This document shows, in pieces, positions 16,354 through 24,449 of a DNA stretch of 48,100 nt. Source of the DNA: Thiohalophilus sp046483665 (lineage in GTDB: Bacteria > Pseudomonadota > Gammaproteobacteria > UBA6429 > Thiohalophilaceae). Where the stretch lies: the NCBI RefSeq assembly GCF_046483665.1, contig NZ_JAWOCR010000044.1, positions 1-48,100 on the forward strand. Reading direction: 5' to 3'. Both the position numbers and the translations under genes were made by a program. Below the pieces are notes generated by a model. It searched no databases. It was not told where the DNA came from and saw only the letters and a list, made by a program, of their open reading frames with translations. Numbering within the stretch: position 1 is the stretch's first letter; every line of letters starts with the position of its first letter.

Positions 16354-17001
16354 ATGAATCTTCAGTATTTATCTCATTCTATATGCACTGAATCGCAGAT
16401 TGCGGAGCAGCTGTCCGACAAGGGTTATGCAATCACCGATGATTATTTGACCTCATGGGAAATTAACAAACTTCATAACGAAATGTATGAAGCCTGGCAA
16501 GGAGGCTGTTTTCGTCATGCGGGTGTGGGCCGGGGAAAGAACTGGAAACTGAAACCGTGGATTCGCAATGACAAGGTGCTATGGCTTGAGCAGGCGATGT
16601 GTAGTCCCTACCAGGCAGTGTATCTCTCCGCACTCGAGAAATTGCGCCTGCAGCTCAACCGGGACCTGTTACTCGGACTGTTCAACTTCGAAGGCCATAT
16701 GGCGATCTATCCCCCAGGCACACGCTATCGACGGCACAAAGATCAGTTCCGGGGCGTGGACACACGACGAGTCAGTTGTATTCTGTACCTGAACCCGGAC
16801 TGGCGAATCAGCGACGGCGGGGCTCTGCGGCTTTATATAGATAACGACAATCCGGACCACTACCGCGACATCTATCCCTGTTCAGGTCGCCTGGTCACCT
16901 TTTTGAGCGAGTGTTTCTATCACGAAGTCCTGCCCGCCAGTCGCGAGCGTTACAGCATCACCGGCTGGTACCGTCAAAGAGACGATATGCTGGCGGGCTA
17001 G
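16354..17001 (+). CDS. Prolyl-hydroxylase-like 2-oxoglutarate/Fe(II) dioxygenase
   Basis: A 215-residue soluble oxygenase of the 2OG-Fe(II) family, like bacterial SM-20/PHD-type proteins. The iron-binding triad is visible as RRHKDQF (His128, Asp130) and FYHEVLPA (His190), with a 2-oxoglutarate-binding Arg199 in RERYSITGWYR. The ATG at 16354 is chosen because an in-frame extension to 16183 has no family character. Related bacterial enzymes hydroxylate proteins such as elongation factor Tu; the target here is unknown. It is divergent from the EAL gene, with about 250 bp between. Confidence 0.88.
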   Translation: MNLQYLSHSICTESQIAEQLSDKGYAITDDYLTSWEINKLHNEMYEAWQGGCFRHAGVGRGKNWKLKPWIRNDKVLWLEQAMCSPYQAVYLSALEKLRLQLNRDLLLGLFNFEGHMAIYPPGTRYRRHKDQFRGVDTRRVSCILYLNPDWRISDGGALRLYIDNDNPDHYRDIYPCSGRLVTFLSECFYHEVLPASRERYSITGWYRQRDDMLAG

Positions 17002-17175
17002 AATCTGAGCGATCCTCACCAGCGGATGCGCAAGACATTACCGAAAAAGCCACTGGCGCTGAAGTCACTGAACAACCAGGGACGATGATCCTCTGCCGGA
17101 TGGATTGGATGTTATCGGTAACACACCTGCCGAAACCCGAAGCACTATATCGAAGTGTCACTACAACAACGTGCT

Positions 17176-17565
17176 TTATGTTGCCAGTTTATCCAGCGTG
17201 TCACGCATTTGTCCCTCACTGACCGGCTGGACCAGAATTGCCGCCAGCGCGAACAGGTCGGCCAGTCTGGCCACATAAGGTCGCTCGGCCTTCTCCACCA
17301 TGACGATTATCTTCGCCTGGGGCGCATACTTCAGCAGGCTGTGTAAAAACACATCCAGGTTGCTGATATTGATCCCGGCGTAATTATTGCCGTAGCCGTA
17401 GAAAAATTCGGCCACTACGACATCGGGAGGCTGCCTGCGCAGCTGACTGATAGCTTTTCGCATGGAATCAATGCGAATCTGCTTCCAGCCAAACTCCCGG
17501 TAAAGGGAGGAAAAATCTGGATGACCGGGCGATTCTATGATCGAATACACAATGGTTTTATTCAT
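17176..17565 (-). CDS. Orphan degenerate receiver-like protein
   Basis: A 129-residue protein with the alternating pattern of a response-regulator receiver fold: KTIVYSIIES (strand 1), PPDVVVAEFFYGYG (strand 3), AKIIVMVEKAE (strand 4) and AILVQPVSEGQMRDTL (strand 5 and last helix). The acidic pocket after strand 1 is missing, the phospho-acceptor position after PDVVV is Glu rather than Asp, and the usual Lys-Pro has become Gln-Pro. It is thus probably a phosphorylation-independent pseudo-receiver. No output domain or kinase is adjacent. The ATG at 17565 is taken because the upstream extension is Cys-rich and unlike the fold. The fold assignment is moderate. Confidence 0.6.
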   Translation of the reverse strand: MNKTIVYSIIESPGHPDFSSLYREFGWKQIRIDSMRKAISQLRRQPPDVVVAEFFYGYGNNYAGINISNLDVFLHSLLKYAPQAKIIVMVEKAERPYVARLADLFALAAILVQPVSEGQMRDTLDKLAT

Positions 17566-17759
17566 AATTGACCATGCTACACATTTAGCCGGGTTTTGTC
17601 GGCATGGACAGCACCACGACTGGACCAACATCCCGTCTAACTGTGGCTTTAATGACTTGGAATACTCATCTCAATCATTACAATAATAACCATGATCACC
17701 TGTCCATTTCACTTACCAATGGCAGGGGAATGTTGTTGACTTAACGCGCAGGAGAGACG

Positions 17760-18185
17760 ATGTATAATACTTTTAAACCCGAAGAGCCCGTTGGCCTGAT
17801 GGATTTCGTCAAGGCGGCCAAGTCCTGTATCCAGGAATGCTCCGTAGACGAACTGCACCACAAGATGGAAAACAAGGAAGACATGTTTCTGGTGGATGTG
17901 CGCGAATCCTCCGAACATGAACAGGGCCATTTACCCGGAGCACGCCTTGTCCCGCGCGGGATTCTCGAAGCCGCGGCCGATCCGGGTTATCCCAAACATG
18001 ATCCGGAACTGATTAATGCCCGGGATCGTCAGGTGGTTTTGTATTGCGCCACCGGCGGCCGTTCCGCCATGGCCGCGGCTGTTCTTCAGATGATGGGTTT
18101 CAATAATGTCCTCAGTCTGGACGGTGGCTTCACCGCCTGGACCAAGGCCGAGAAACCGGTAACAAGCGAAGCCCGTTACGTTTGA
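17760..18185 (+). CDS. Rhodanese-like sulfurtransferase
   Basis: A 141-residue single-domain rhodanese. LVDVRESSEHEQGHLPGA is the CH2A region, and YCATGGRSAMAAAVLQMMGF holds the active-site loop with catalytic Cys96. The C-terminal part has the usual LDGGFTAWTKA. A roughly 30-residue N-terminal extension precedes the domain. The enzyme should carry sulfane sulfur as a cysteine persulfide. It is convergent with a second rhodanese gene, the two stops being separated only by a perfect hairpin. Confidence 0.93.
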   Translation: MYNTFKPEEPVGLMDFVKAAKSCIQECSVDELHHKMENKEDMFLVDVRESSEHEQGHLPGARLVPRGILEAAADPGYPKHDPELINARDRQVVLYCATGGRSAMAAAVLQMMGFNNVLSLDGGFTAWTKAEKPVTSEARYV

Positions 18186-18201
18186 ACCGCCAGACCCGGG
18201 A

Positions 18202-18229
18202 AATACCGGAGATAACAATCTCCGGTATT
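18202..18229. terminator. Perfect hairpin shared by convergent rhodanese genes
   Basis: Twelve-bp perfect arms (AATACCGGAGAT / ATCTCCGGTATT) enclose a 4-nt loop between the stops at 18185 and 18229, touching the second stop codon. It would serve both strands, although no long T-run follows either side. Confidence 0.6.
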
Positions 18230-18666
18230 CAACATTGCTCCCAGGGCAGGCCGGCAAAACGCCACCCACCCAGCGTACTGCGATGATGCTGCTCATCCAG
18301 CTCGCCTTCGAACCCGTCACTGACGTTATAGATCCGTATAAATCCTTCCCGCAAAAGTGATTCTCCGGCTTCACGTGAGCGACGCCCGCTGCGACAAATC
18401 AATACAACCGGCACGGCCTGGCTGCCGGATTCATCGTGCGGCAGTCCCCCCAGCAGTAACTGGCGTAATTCGCGCACGAAGTCCGGATTCACTGTCCAGT
18501 CCGGCTCATCGATCCATGGAATATTGATTGCTCCGACCGGGTGACCGATAAACAAGAATTCCATATGCGATCGCACATCCACCAGCAGAGTCCGTGGCTC
18601 ATCCTGTATCAGTTGCCAGGCTTGTGGCGGAGACAATTCTTCGACGGTCAATTCTGCTTCTGTCAT
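18229..18666 (-). CDS. Rhodanese-like protein, second copy
   Basis: A 145-residue single-domain rhodanese with LLVDVRSHMEFLFIGHPVGAINIPW, an active-site loop CRSGRRS and the C-terminal VSDGFEGELDEQHHRSTLGGWRFAGLPW. This CRSGRRS type with a long C-terminal tail differs from the convergent copy at 17760, so the two are not a recent duplication. The ATG at 18666 is taken because AGG precedes it; an in-frame TTG at 18684 is an alternative. The acceptor of its sulfur is unknown. Confidence 0.9.
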   Translation of the reverse strand: MTEAELTVEELSPPQAWQLIQDEPRTLLVDVRSHMEFLFIGHPVGAINIPWIDEPDWTVNPDFVRELRQLLLGGLPHDESGSQAVPVVLICRSGRRSREAGESLLREGFIRIYNVSDGFEGELDEQHHRSTLGGWRFAGLPWEQC

Positions 18667-18931
18667 CGTTTTTACCTGTTGCAATGATGGGGCTGGGCTT
18701 GCGTGTTATATCAAAAAGCCTGTCGGTCCGGGTTTGTATCGCAGCGGCAATAGACTTTTAACCCATTAACCCGGTCACAACGCCGTAAATACCAATTAAA
18801 GAATCACCACGTCAGTTGATACTCCCTGAACGCCGCTTACCAGGACCGGTACACGATACTGGTGAGATAAAGAATTTAAACCGCATGGGTAAACTCCGAA
18901 CTCGCACAGATCCGCGCGCCAATTTGATGCA

Positions 18932-19843
18932 TTACCACCACTTTATCGGGATATTCTCGGCAACAATTCGTGACCCGCGTCGTTGTTCGAGAATGGCCTG
19001 TGCCTCGTTCAGACGACCAATAGCCGCGAAACCACCGCCGCCGCGAACAAAACGGCAGGCGGCTTCCACCTTGGGACCCATGGATCCTTCATGCAGTCCC
19101 AGTTCTCGCAAATTGTCGCAACCGGCAAGGCGCACCGCACGTGCAGAGGGTTTGTTCCAGTTGTCATACAACGCTTCAACATTGGTCAACAATAACAGGG
19201 CGTCCAGTTTCAATTCAGCGGCCAGCAAGGCACTGGTGTAATCCTTGTCGATCACGGCGCTGATACCCCGGGACTCAGCCTGCTGTTCCAGAACCGGAAT
19301 ACCGCCCCCGCCGGCACAGATGACACTATAACCTGCGCTCATTAATTGACCAATCGCATCGCTTTCCACGATTCTGACTGGTTGAGGTGAAGCCACTACC
19401 CGGCGCCGGCCACCGGCGACTTCGGCAAATTGCCAGCCCTGCTGACTGGCCAGCCGCTGCGCACGGGACTCCTCCAGCACTGGTCCGACCGGTTTGACCG
19501 GATGACTGAAGGCGGGATCATCGGCATCCACAACCACCCGGGTCAGCAAACTGAGACTGCATTCCCTCTGGCGACAATGATCCATGGCCTGGGCCAGGCG
19601 ATAGCCAATCAGTCCCTCGCTCTGGGCATCGAGCAAATCCAGCGACATATTGGCCTCGATTTCCTGCATCGCCAGCCAGCCCACCTGCGGTCCGTTGCCG
19701 TGGGTGATGAGTAGTGAATGTTCGTCTTCCAGCGCGACCAGACTCGCGGCTACCGCCTCGATCTTTGCCTGGTCGATCTGTCCACCGCTTTCCTTGTCTG
19801 AACTGACCAGCGCGTTGCCGCCTATAGCCACCAGTAATTTCAT
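18932..19843 (-). CDS. arcC: Carbamate kinase
   Basis: A 303-residue enzyme that interconverts carbamoyl phosphate plus ADP with ATP, carbon dioxide and ammonia. Family motifs are LLVAIGGNAL at the start, LLITHGNGPQVGW, VSV-like SYSVICAGGGGIP (written here as AGYSVICAGGGGIP), DKDYTSALLAAELKLDALLLLTNV and EGSMGPKVEAACRFV. Length and motif order are normal for ArcC. Arginine deiminase (arcA) and ornithine carbamoyltransferase (arcB) are not adjacent, so it may serve another carbamoyl-phosphate source or simply be unlinked. The ATG at 19843 aligns with the usual start of the family; a TTG two codons upstream is unlikely. Confidence 0.93.
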   Translation of the reverse strand: MKLLVAIGGNALVSSDKESGGQIDQAKIEAVAASLVALEDEHSLLITHGNGPQVGWLAMQEIEANMSLDLLDAQSEGLIGYRLAQAMDHCRQRECSLSLLTRVVVDADDPAFSHPVKPVGPVLEESRAQRLASQQGWQFAEVAGGRRRVVASPQPVRIVESDAIGQLMSAGYSVICAGGGGIPVLEQQAESRGISAVIDKDYTSALLAAELKLDALLLLTNVEALYDNWNKPSARAVRLAGCDNLRELGLHEGSMGPKVEAACRFVRGGGGFAAIGRLNEAQAILEQRRGSRIVAENIPIKWW

Positions 19844-19926
19844 GCTCAAACCTGTTACATCATTGGTTTTCTTCTGACAACACTACTGCTATGTTCCCTA
19901 CAGGACAAGTATCACAGGAGATGTCA

Positions 19927-20133
19927 ATGTCGGAGCATGTTTACAAAATCATCGAACTGGTCGGCTCATCCAGCAAGAGCAGTGACGATGCCATTCAAAA
20001 TGCGATCGCGAAGGCTGGAAAAAGCCTGCATAACCTGGACTGGTTTGAAGTTGTAGAAACCCGCGGCCATATCGTGGAGGGCAAGATCGGCCATTATCAG
20101 ATCAAGCTAAAGGTAGGATTCAGACTGGATTAA
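19927..20133 (+). CDS. Dodecin flavin-binding protein
   Basis: A 68-residue dodecin. VYKIIELVGSSSKSSDDAIQNAI, the flavin-stacking Trp in LDWFEV and VEGKIGHYQIKLKVGFRLD match the family well. Dodecins assemble as hollow dodecamers that bind flavin pairs and act as flavin buffers. The start at 19927 is preferred to the ATG at 19921 because AGGAG (19916-19920) is correctly spaced only for the later codon. The gene is divergent from carbamate kinase and ends at a strong hairpin. Confidence 0.93.
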   Translation: MSEHVYKIIELVGSSSKSSDDAIQNAIAKAGKSLHNLDWFEVVETRGHIVEGKIGHYQIKLKVGFRLD

Positions 20134-20140
20134 GCAGACA

Positions 20141-20164
20141 GGCGCGCAGTTTGCGCTGCGCGCC
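20141..20164 (+). terminator. Hairpin after the dodecin gene
   Basis: Perfect 9-bp GC-rich arms (GGCGCGCAG / CTGCGCGCC) around a 6-nt loop lie 8 bp after the stop at 20133. No clear T-run follows, so it may act as a Rho-assisted or stabilising stem. Confidence 0.5.
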
Positions 20165-20201
20165 GGCTGTTTGCCTGCTCAGGGGGGATATCAGAGCAGG
20201 A

Positions 20202-20459
20202 TTATTTCTTGTTGCGTGATGACCACTGTGAAGGACCTTTGCCGCCGCTGCGGGAATTGACATCATCGGCCAGTTCCTCAGCGTAACGGGTTACCTGGTT
20301 CAGAGTACCCCGTCTTTGTCCAACCAGCGTGGAGCCATTGCGCTCCAGCACATAGCGATACCAGTTATTACCGTCGCAACCATCCGGCGCGGCCGTTTTC
20401 TCCACGGCTTTGACCAGATAACGGCTATCCGACAGATCGACTGTATTCATTGTATCCAT
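20202..20459 (-). CDS. Small protein of unknown function
   Basis: An 85-residue soluble protein I cannot place in a named family. It has an ordered core, WYRYVLERNGSTLVGQRRGTLNQVTRYAEELADDVNSR, and a low-complexity basic tail rich in Gly, Ser and Lys. A GAGG is well placed before the ATG at 20459, which supports translation. It lies downstream of the RRM-protein gene on the same strand with a 57-bp gap. The basic character and position suggest nucleic-acid association, but this is only inference. Confidence 0.65.
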   Translation of the reverse strand: MDTMNTVDLSDSRYLVKAVEKTAAPDGCDGNNWYRYVLERNGSTLVGQRRGTLNQVTRYAEELADDVNSRSGGKGPSQWSSRNKK

Positions 20460-20516
20460 CTGCTTTACCTCGGTGGTTCGCAGGCCGCATCATCGCGGCC
20501 TGATGGACTCCGCCGC

Positions 20517-20789
20517 CTAACGACGACCTCGCCCCTTGCCTTTATTAAAGCGTTTACGTTCTTCACTGACTCGCAGTGAATTTCCCTTGTAATCACGTCC
20601 ATTCAACCCGGCCATGGCAGCCCGGGCCTCGTGGCCTTCCATGTCCACCGTGGCGTGGCCGCGGCAATTGCCGCTGAACACATCCATGGCTACTTTAACC
20701 CCTCTTACAGTACCAAACTCGCCAAACAGCTGTTGTACATCGCCTTCCTGCGTGTCGGGGGTTAAATTGGTGACGAATAGGGTTTTCAT
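20517..20789 (-). CDS. RRM-domain RNA-binding protein
   Basis: A 90-residue protein with a single RNA recognition motif: LFVTNLTPDTQ contains RNP2 and CRGHATVDM is in the place of RNP1, though only partly matching the consensus. The C-terminus is a short basic RGR/KGKGRGRR tail, as in bacterial and cyanobacterial Rbp proteins. It follows the RhlE-type helicase gene by 12 bp on the same strand, so both are likely made together and may cooperate in RNA remodelling. Confidence 0.9.
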   Translation of the reverse strand: MKTLFVTNLTPDTQEGDVQQLFGEFGTVRGVKVAMDVFSGNCRGHATVDMEGHEARAAMAGLNGRDYKGNSLRVSEERKRFNKGKGRGRR

Positions 20790-20801
20790 AATCCCTCCCG
20801 T

Positions 20802-22064
20802 TCAGGTGTAACGATTCTGCGCCCTGCCGCTGGAGCGACGCTTGTTACGATTCGGCTGTGCCGGACCACCCCGTTTGGCGCCTACAGGCGGTTTGCCGCG
20901 CGGGCGGGTCTCATCGCGGATTTCACGCACGCCGCCGGCCGGTTCAAAACCGGTCATGGTCTTGCCCGGAATTTTGGTCTTGAGCAGGCGTTGAATAGAG
21001 GACACCCGACCACGTTCATCGGAACCGACCAGAGAGATAGCCGTACCCGATTTGCCACCACGACCGGTACGTCCGATACGATGCAGATAATCTTCCGGGT
21101 TATCCGGCAAATCGAAATTAATCACCAGCGGCAGATGATCGATATCCAGTCCGCGTGCCGCCACATCGGTGGCAATCAGGGCGGTCACCTTGTTATGTTT
21201 GAAGTCACGCAACGCCCGGGTGCGGGCATTCTGGGTTTTGTCGCCGTGGATCGCGGTGGCGGAGACGCCATCGGCCTGCAGTTGCTTGGCCAGCCGATCC
21301 GCGCCGCGCTTGGTGCGGGTGAAGACCAGCAACTGTTGCCAGTCGCCGCCGTCGATCATATGCGAGAGCAATTCGCGCTTGCGCGGACTGTCTACCCAGT
21401 AGAAGGACTGGTCGATATTCAGTGAGGCGCTGTTGGCTTCGGCCACCTGGATATATTCCGGTTTATTGAGAAAACGGGCGGACATTTTCTTGATCGCGTC
21501 AGAGAATGTGGCCGACAGTAACAGGGTCTGGCGTTCGGCCGGGATCAGCTTGAAAACCTGCTCGATGGCCGGCAAAAAGCCCATGTCCAGCATGCGATCG
21601 GCCTCATCGAGTACCACTGACTCCACGCGGGAGAGATCAACGGAACGACGATTGACCAGATCCAGCAGACGCCCGGGCGTGGCGATCAGGAGATCCACCC
21701 CCTCTTTCAATTGCTTGATCTGTTTACCGATGGGCATACCACCGTAAACCACCGCACTGCGAAGCGGCAAATGACGGCCGTAGGTCCGCACGCTGTCGGC
21801 CACCTGCTGGGCCAGTTCACGGGTCGGGGCCACCATCAGCACACGGATGTGCCGGGATGCCGGTTTGGCCGCGCTCAGGCGTTGCAACAGGGGCAAAGTG
21901 AAGGCCGCCGTTTTGCCGGTACCGGTCTGGGCGCCGGCAAGAATATCGTGGCCGGCCAGGATCGTCGGAATCGCACGGGTTTGAATGTCGGTCGGAGCGC
22001 TATAGCCCTGATCCGCAATAGCAGACAACAGCTCGGCATTGAGGCCGAGATTGGAAAAAGACAT
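20802..22064 (-). CDS. rhlE: DEAD-box RNA helicase, RhlE type
   Basis: A 420-residue ATP-dependent RNA helicase. Motifs in order are Q motif (FSNLGLNAELLSAI, IQTRAIP), AQTGTGKT (I), PTRELA (Ia), TPGRLLDL (Ib), DEAD (II), SATF (III), VFTRTK (IV), ATDVAARGLDI (V) and HRIGRTGRGG (VI). The tail after about residue 365 is rich in Arg, Gly, Lys and Pro, as is normal for RhlE. Such helicases act in ribosome assembly and RNA decay and often respond to cold. The divergent cold-shock gene at 22485 and the downstream RRM gene fit that role. A long structured leader (22065-22484) separates it from csp. Confidence 0.92.
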   Translation of the reverse strand: MSFSNLGLNAELLSAIADQGYSAPTDIQTRAIPTILAGHDILAGAQTGTGKTAAFTLPLLQRLSAAKPASRHIRVLMVAPTRELAQQVADSVRTYGRHLPLRSAVVYGGMPIGKQIKQLKEGVDLLIATPGRLLDLVNRRSVDLSRVESVVLDEADRMLDMGFLPAIEQVFKLIPAERQTLLLSATFSDAIKKMSARFLNKPEYIQVAEANSASLNIDQSFYWVDSPRKRELLSHMIDGGDWQQLLVFTRTKRGADRLAKQLQADGVSATAIHGDKTQNARTRALRDFKHNKVTALIATDVAARGLDIDHLPLVINFDLPDNPEDYLHRIGRTGRGGKSGTAISLVGSDERGRVSSIQRLLKTKIPGKTMTGFEPAGGVREIRDETRPRGKPPVGAKRGGPAQPNRNKRRSSGRAQNRYT

Positions 22065-22177
22065 GGAATTCGCCTTATAAATTAGAGATATATGCCAAAA
22101 ATCGAGCCCGGCAGAATAAAGAAGTGTGACAGGATCGAGATTACGTATGCGGGGAATGGCCCGAAGAGGTCATGCCA

Positions 22178-22233
22178 CGGCGGGTTTGAGATCGGCGCCA
22201 CCCGTCGGGGGGCGCCGAATCCTGATCCCGCCG
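22178..22233. other. Nested GC-rich stem in the rhlE-csp intergenic region
   Basis: The 420 bp between rhlE and csp holds no gene. It contains an outer stem CGGCGGG (22178-22184) / CCCGCCG (22227-22233) enclosing an inner stem GGCGCC (22194-22199) / GGCGCC (22211-22216). A further small stem, GGTTCC/GGAACC, is at 22408-22421 in the csp leader. On the minus strand the nested structure would be in the rhlE leader, about 115-170 nt before its ATG. It may be a temperature-responsive or autoregulatory leader element, by inference. Confidence 0.4.
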
Positions 22234-22484
22234 GGTCGAAAATATCGTAAATCGGAGGGAAGTCAGACAAACTATATAAGTATCATACCACAGAATACGC
22301 TTTCTCTGCCGGTTAAATCGAATATTTCTGCATCTCGCAGTGGCACTCGCACACAAAGTGTCGTACATTCAAATGAGCTGCAGACAACGCAGCGGTGAAT
22401 TTTGGTCGGTTCCCCGGAACCCCAAATAGTTCCGTCTGAAGAATCTGCAGCCAACTCCAGTTCCGTATTTGAAGGGTAATTGTA

Positions 22485-22688
22485 ATGGCTACAGGTAAAG
22501 TAAAGTGGTTCAATGATCGCAAGGGCTATGGTTTCATCGCCCAGGATAACGGCGAAGGCGATGTCTTCGTTCATTTTCGGTCTATTCAGGGCAGCGGCTT
22601 CAAAACCCTCGCCGAAGGTCAAAGTGTCAGCTTTGATGTAGAGGATGGCCCCAAAGGCCCACAGGCAACCAACGTCGTCCCCCAGTAA
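22485..22688 (+). CDS. CspA-family cold-shock protein, second copy
   Basis: A 67-residue single cold-shock domain: KWFNDRKGYGFI (RNP1), DVFVHFRSI (RNP2) and VSFDVEDGPKGPQATNV. It should act as an RNA chaperone. An AGGG lies ten bases before the ATG, and the long upstream region is typical of csp leaders. It differs from the copies at 6970 and 36101 at several positions, so these are old paralogues. It is divergent from the rhlE-RRM pair. A strong hairpin follows. Confidence 0.95.
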   Translation: MATGKVKWFNDRKGYGFIAQDNGEGDVFVHFRSIQGSGFKTLAEGQSVSFDVEDGPKGPQATNVVPQ

Positions 22689-22732
22689 ATCCGCCCGTCA
22701 CTACGCCCCATTCACTGACCTGACTGTCAGTC

Positions 22733-22762
22733 ACACATCCCGCCCTGACGGGGTGTGTCATT
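22733..22762 (+). terminator. Hairpin terminator after csp
   Basis: Ten-bp arms ACACATCCCG (22733-22742) and CGGGGTGTGT (22749-22758), with one G-T wobble and a 6-nt loop, are followed by a weak T-containing stretch. Confidence 0.55.
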
Positions 22763-22834
22763 TAACCCGTCCGCCTTTGAAAGCCACCCCCATTATTGGC
22801 TATGCTTGAGACAGGTTTTCACGGAGACACCCCG

Positions 22835-23494
22835 ATGACAAAACAAGCTGTTGACGCCGATAGTCTTCTTGATACCGCCATGCGTCTGGCCAACGAGCGC
22901 TCCTGGGAAAAACTCCATTTACATGAAGTGGCGAAGGAACTGGACATTCCCCTGCACGAGATCCATCGCCATTTTGCGCAGAAGGATGATCTGGTCGAAG
23001 CCTGGTATGACCGTGCTGATCGGGCCATGCTAAAAGCGACCCGGGCGCCGGGCTACAGTGAGCTGACCCTGCACGAACGACTGCATCTGCTGATCATGCG
23101 CTGGCTCGACAGCCTGGCCGAATACAAGACGGTCTCCCGCGACATGCTGCTTTATAAACTGGAGCCCGGGCATCTGCATCTGCAATTACAGGGACTGTTG
23201 CGCGTCAGCCGCACGGTGCAGTGGATCCGCGAAGCGGCTTTGCAGGACAGTACTCACCTGCGGCGAATTATCGAGGAAGCGGGCCTGACCAGTCTCTATC
23301 TGCAAACTTTTTTGTACTGGATGAGTGACAGTTCCGCCGGCCAGAGCAAGACCCGTCGCTTCCTGCACCGGCGTCTGGGACTGGTCGATCGCTGCGAAAA
23401 AGGCATGGCGCGCGTTCAGGCCTGGCTACCCGGCTTTGGCCGGCGAAAAACCCAAACCACCACAGCCGATACCCGCACACAATCAGGCACCTGA
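22835..23494 (+). CDS. TetR/AcrR family transcriptional regulator
   Basis: A 219-residue protein. The N-terminal helix-turn-helix is visible as LLDTAMRLANERSWEKLHLHEVAKELDIPLHEIHRHFAQKDDLVEAW, typical of TetR proteins. The rest is helical and presumably forms the ligand and dimer domain, ending in a basic, Thr-rich tail. The ATG at 22835 is supported by GGAG ten bases upstream. The alpha/beta hydrolase gene that follows after 52 bp is a plausible target or partner. The ligand is unknown. Confidence 0.85.
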   Translation: MTKQAVDADSLLDTAMRLANERSWEKLHLHEVAKELDIPLHEIHRHFAQKDDLVEAWYDRADRAMLKATRAPGYSELTLHERLHLLIMRWLDSLAEYKTVSRDMLLYKLEPGHLHLQLQGLLRVSRTVQWIREAALQDSTHLRRIIEEAGLTSLYLQTFLYWMSDSSAGQSKTRRFLHRRLGLVDRCEKGMARVQAWLPGFGRRKTQTTTADTRTQSGT

Positions 23495-23546
23495 GTCCGG
23501 TGACTTCGCGAGCCCGGCGTCACAACCACCCGGCCCCGGTTTCGAC

Positions 23547-24368
23547 ATGTGGCGCACTATGACCCCATTGCTGACGGCCTTCGCCGGCAGCTATCTGTTG
23601 CTGGTGATCGCGGTCTATTTCTATCAGCCACATCTTTTATTTTTACCCGAGCTGCCCTCGCGCCAGCTGGTGCGCACGCCGGGGGACATCGATCTGGCCT
23701 ACGAGGATGTTGATCTGCAAACCCGCGATGGCGTGCGTCTGCACGGCTGGTGGGTGGAACATCCGCAGCCGCAGGGAACAATTCTGTTTTTTCATGGCAA
23801 TGCCGGAAATATCAGTCATCGCCTGCAGACATTGCGCCTGTTCCACCAGCTGGGTTACCAGAGCCTGATCATCGATTATCGAGGTTACGGGCAAAGCGAG
23901 GGCAAACCATCAGAACGGGGCCTGTATGCTGATGCCGAGGCGGCCTGGCGCTATCTGCGCGAACAACGCCAGTTGCCGCCCGCACAGATTATTCTCAGCG
24001 GCCGTTCGCTGGGCGCCGCAGTAGCACTGTATCTGGCCGAACAACATAGTCCCCGCGCCGTGATTATCGAATCGGCGTTTACTTCGATTCCCGACCTGGC
24101 TGCAGTGCATTACGGCTGGTTACCGGTTCGCTGGTTAAGCCGTTATCAGTTTGATAACCGCCAGCGCATTGCGAGCCTGGACTGTCCGGTGCTGATCGTG
24201 CACGCCAGAGAAGACGAGATCGCCCCCTACGAACAGGGACGTGAACTGTACAGACTCGCTCCGTCGCCCAGCCAGTGGCTGGCTCTTAACGGCGGCCATA
24301 ACGATGCCCAGCTGAATGATTACCGCACCTACACACGCGGACTGCAGGCGTTTCTGGCCCGCCACTGA
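23547..24368 (+). CDS. Membrane-anchored alpha/beta hydrolase (BEM46/ABHD13-like)
   Basis: A 273-residue hydrolase with one N-terminal hydrophobic helix (LLTAFAGSYLLLVIAVYFY), so it is tethered to the membrane. Features are the oxyanion segment FFHGNAGNISHR, IDYRGYGQSEG, the nucleophile elbow SGRSLGAA, the acid in HAREDEIAPYEQG and the histidine in NGGHNDAQ. This matches BEM46/ABHD13-type serine hydrolases, whose substrates are mostly unknown. The open frame extends upstream into the TetR gene, but the ATG at 23547, just before the helix, is the sensible start; the ribosome binding site is weak. Confidence 0.85.
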   Translation: MWRTMTPLLTAFAGSYLLLVIAVYFYQPHLLFLPELPSRQLVRTPGDIDLAYEDVDLQTRDGVRLHGWWVEHPQPQGTILFFHGNAGNISHRLQTLRLFHQLGYQSLIIDYRGYGQSEGKPSERGLYADAEAAWRYLREQRQLPPAQIILSGRSLGAAVALYLAEQHSPRAVIIESAFTSIPDLAAVHYGWLPVRWLSRYQFDNRQRIASLDCPVLIVHAREDEIAPYEQGRELYRLAPSPSQWLALNGGHNDAQLNDYRTYTRGLQAFLARH

Positions 24369-24449
24369 AAGCGGTATGTCTGTCTGTACCGGGTAATCTT
24401 TACCATGCTATTGTCCTGCGCACGACAAACATCATGCGGATAACTCTCG

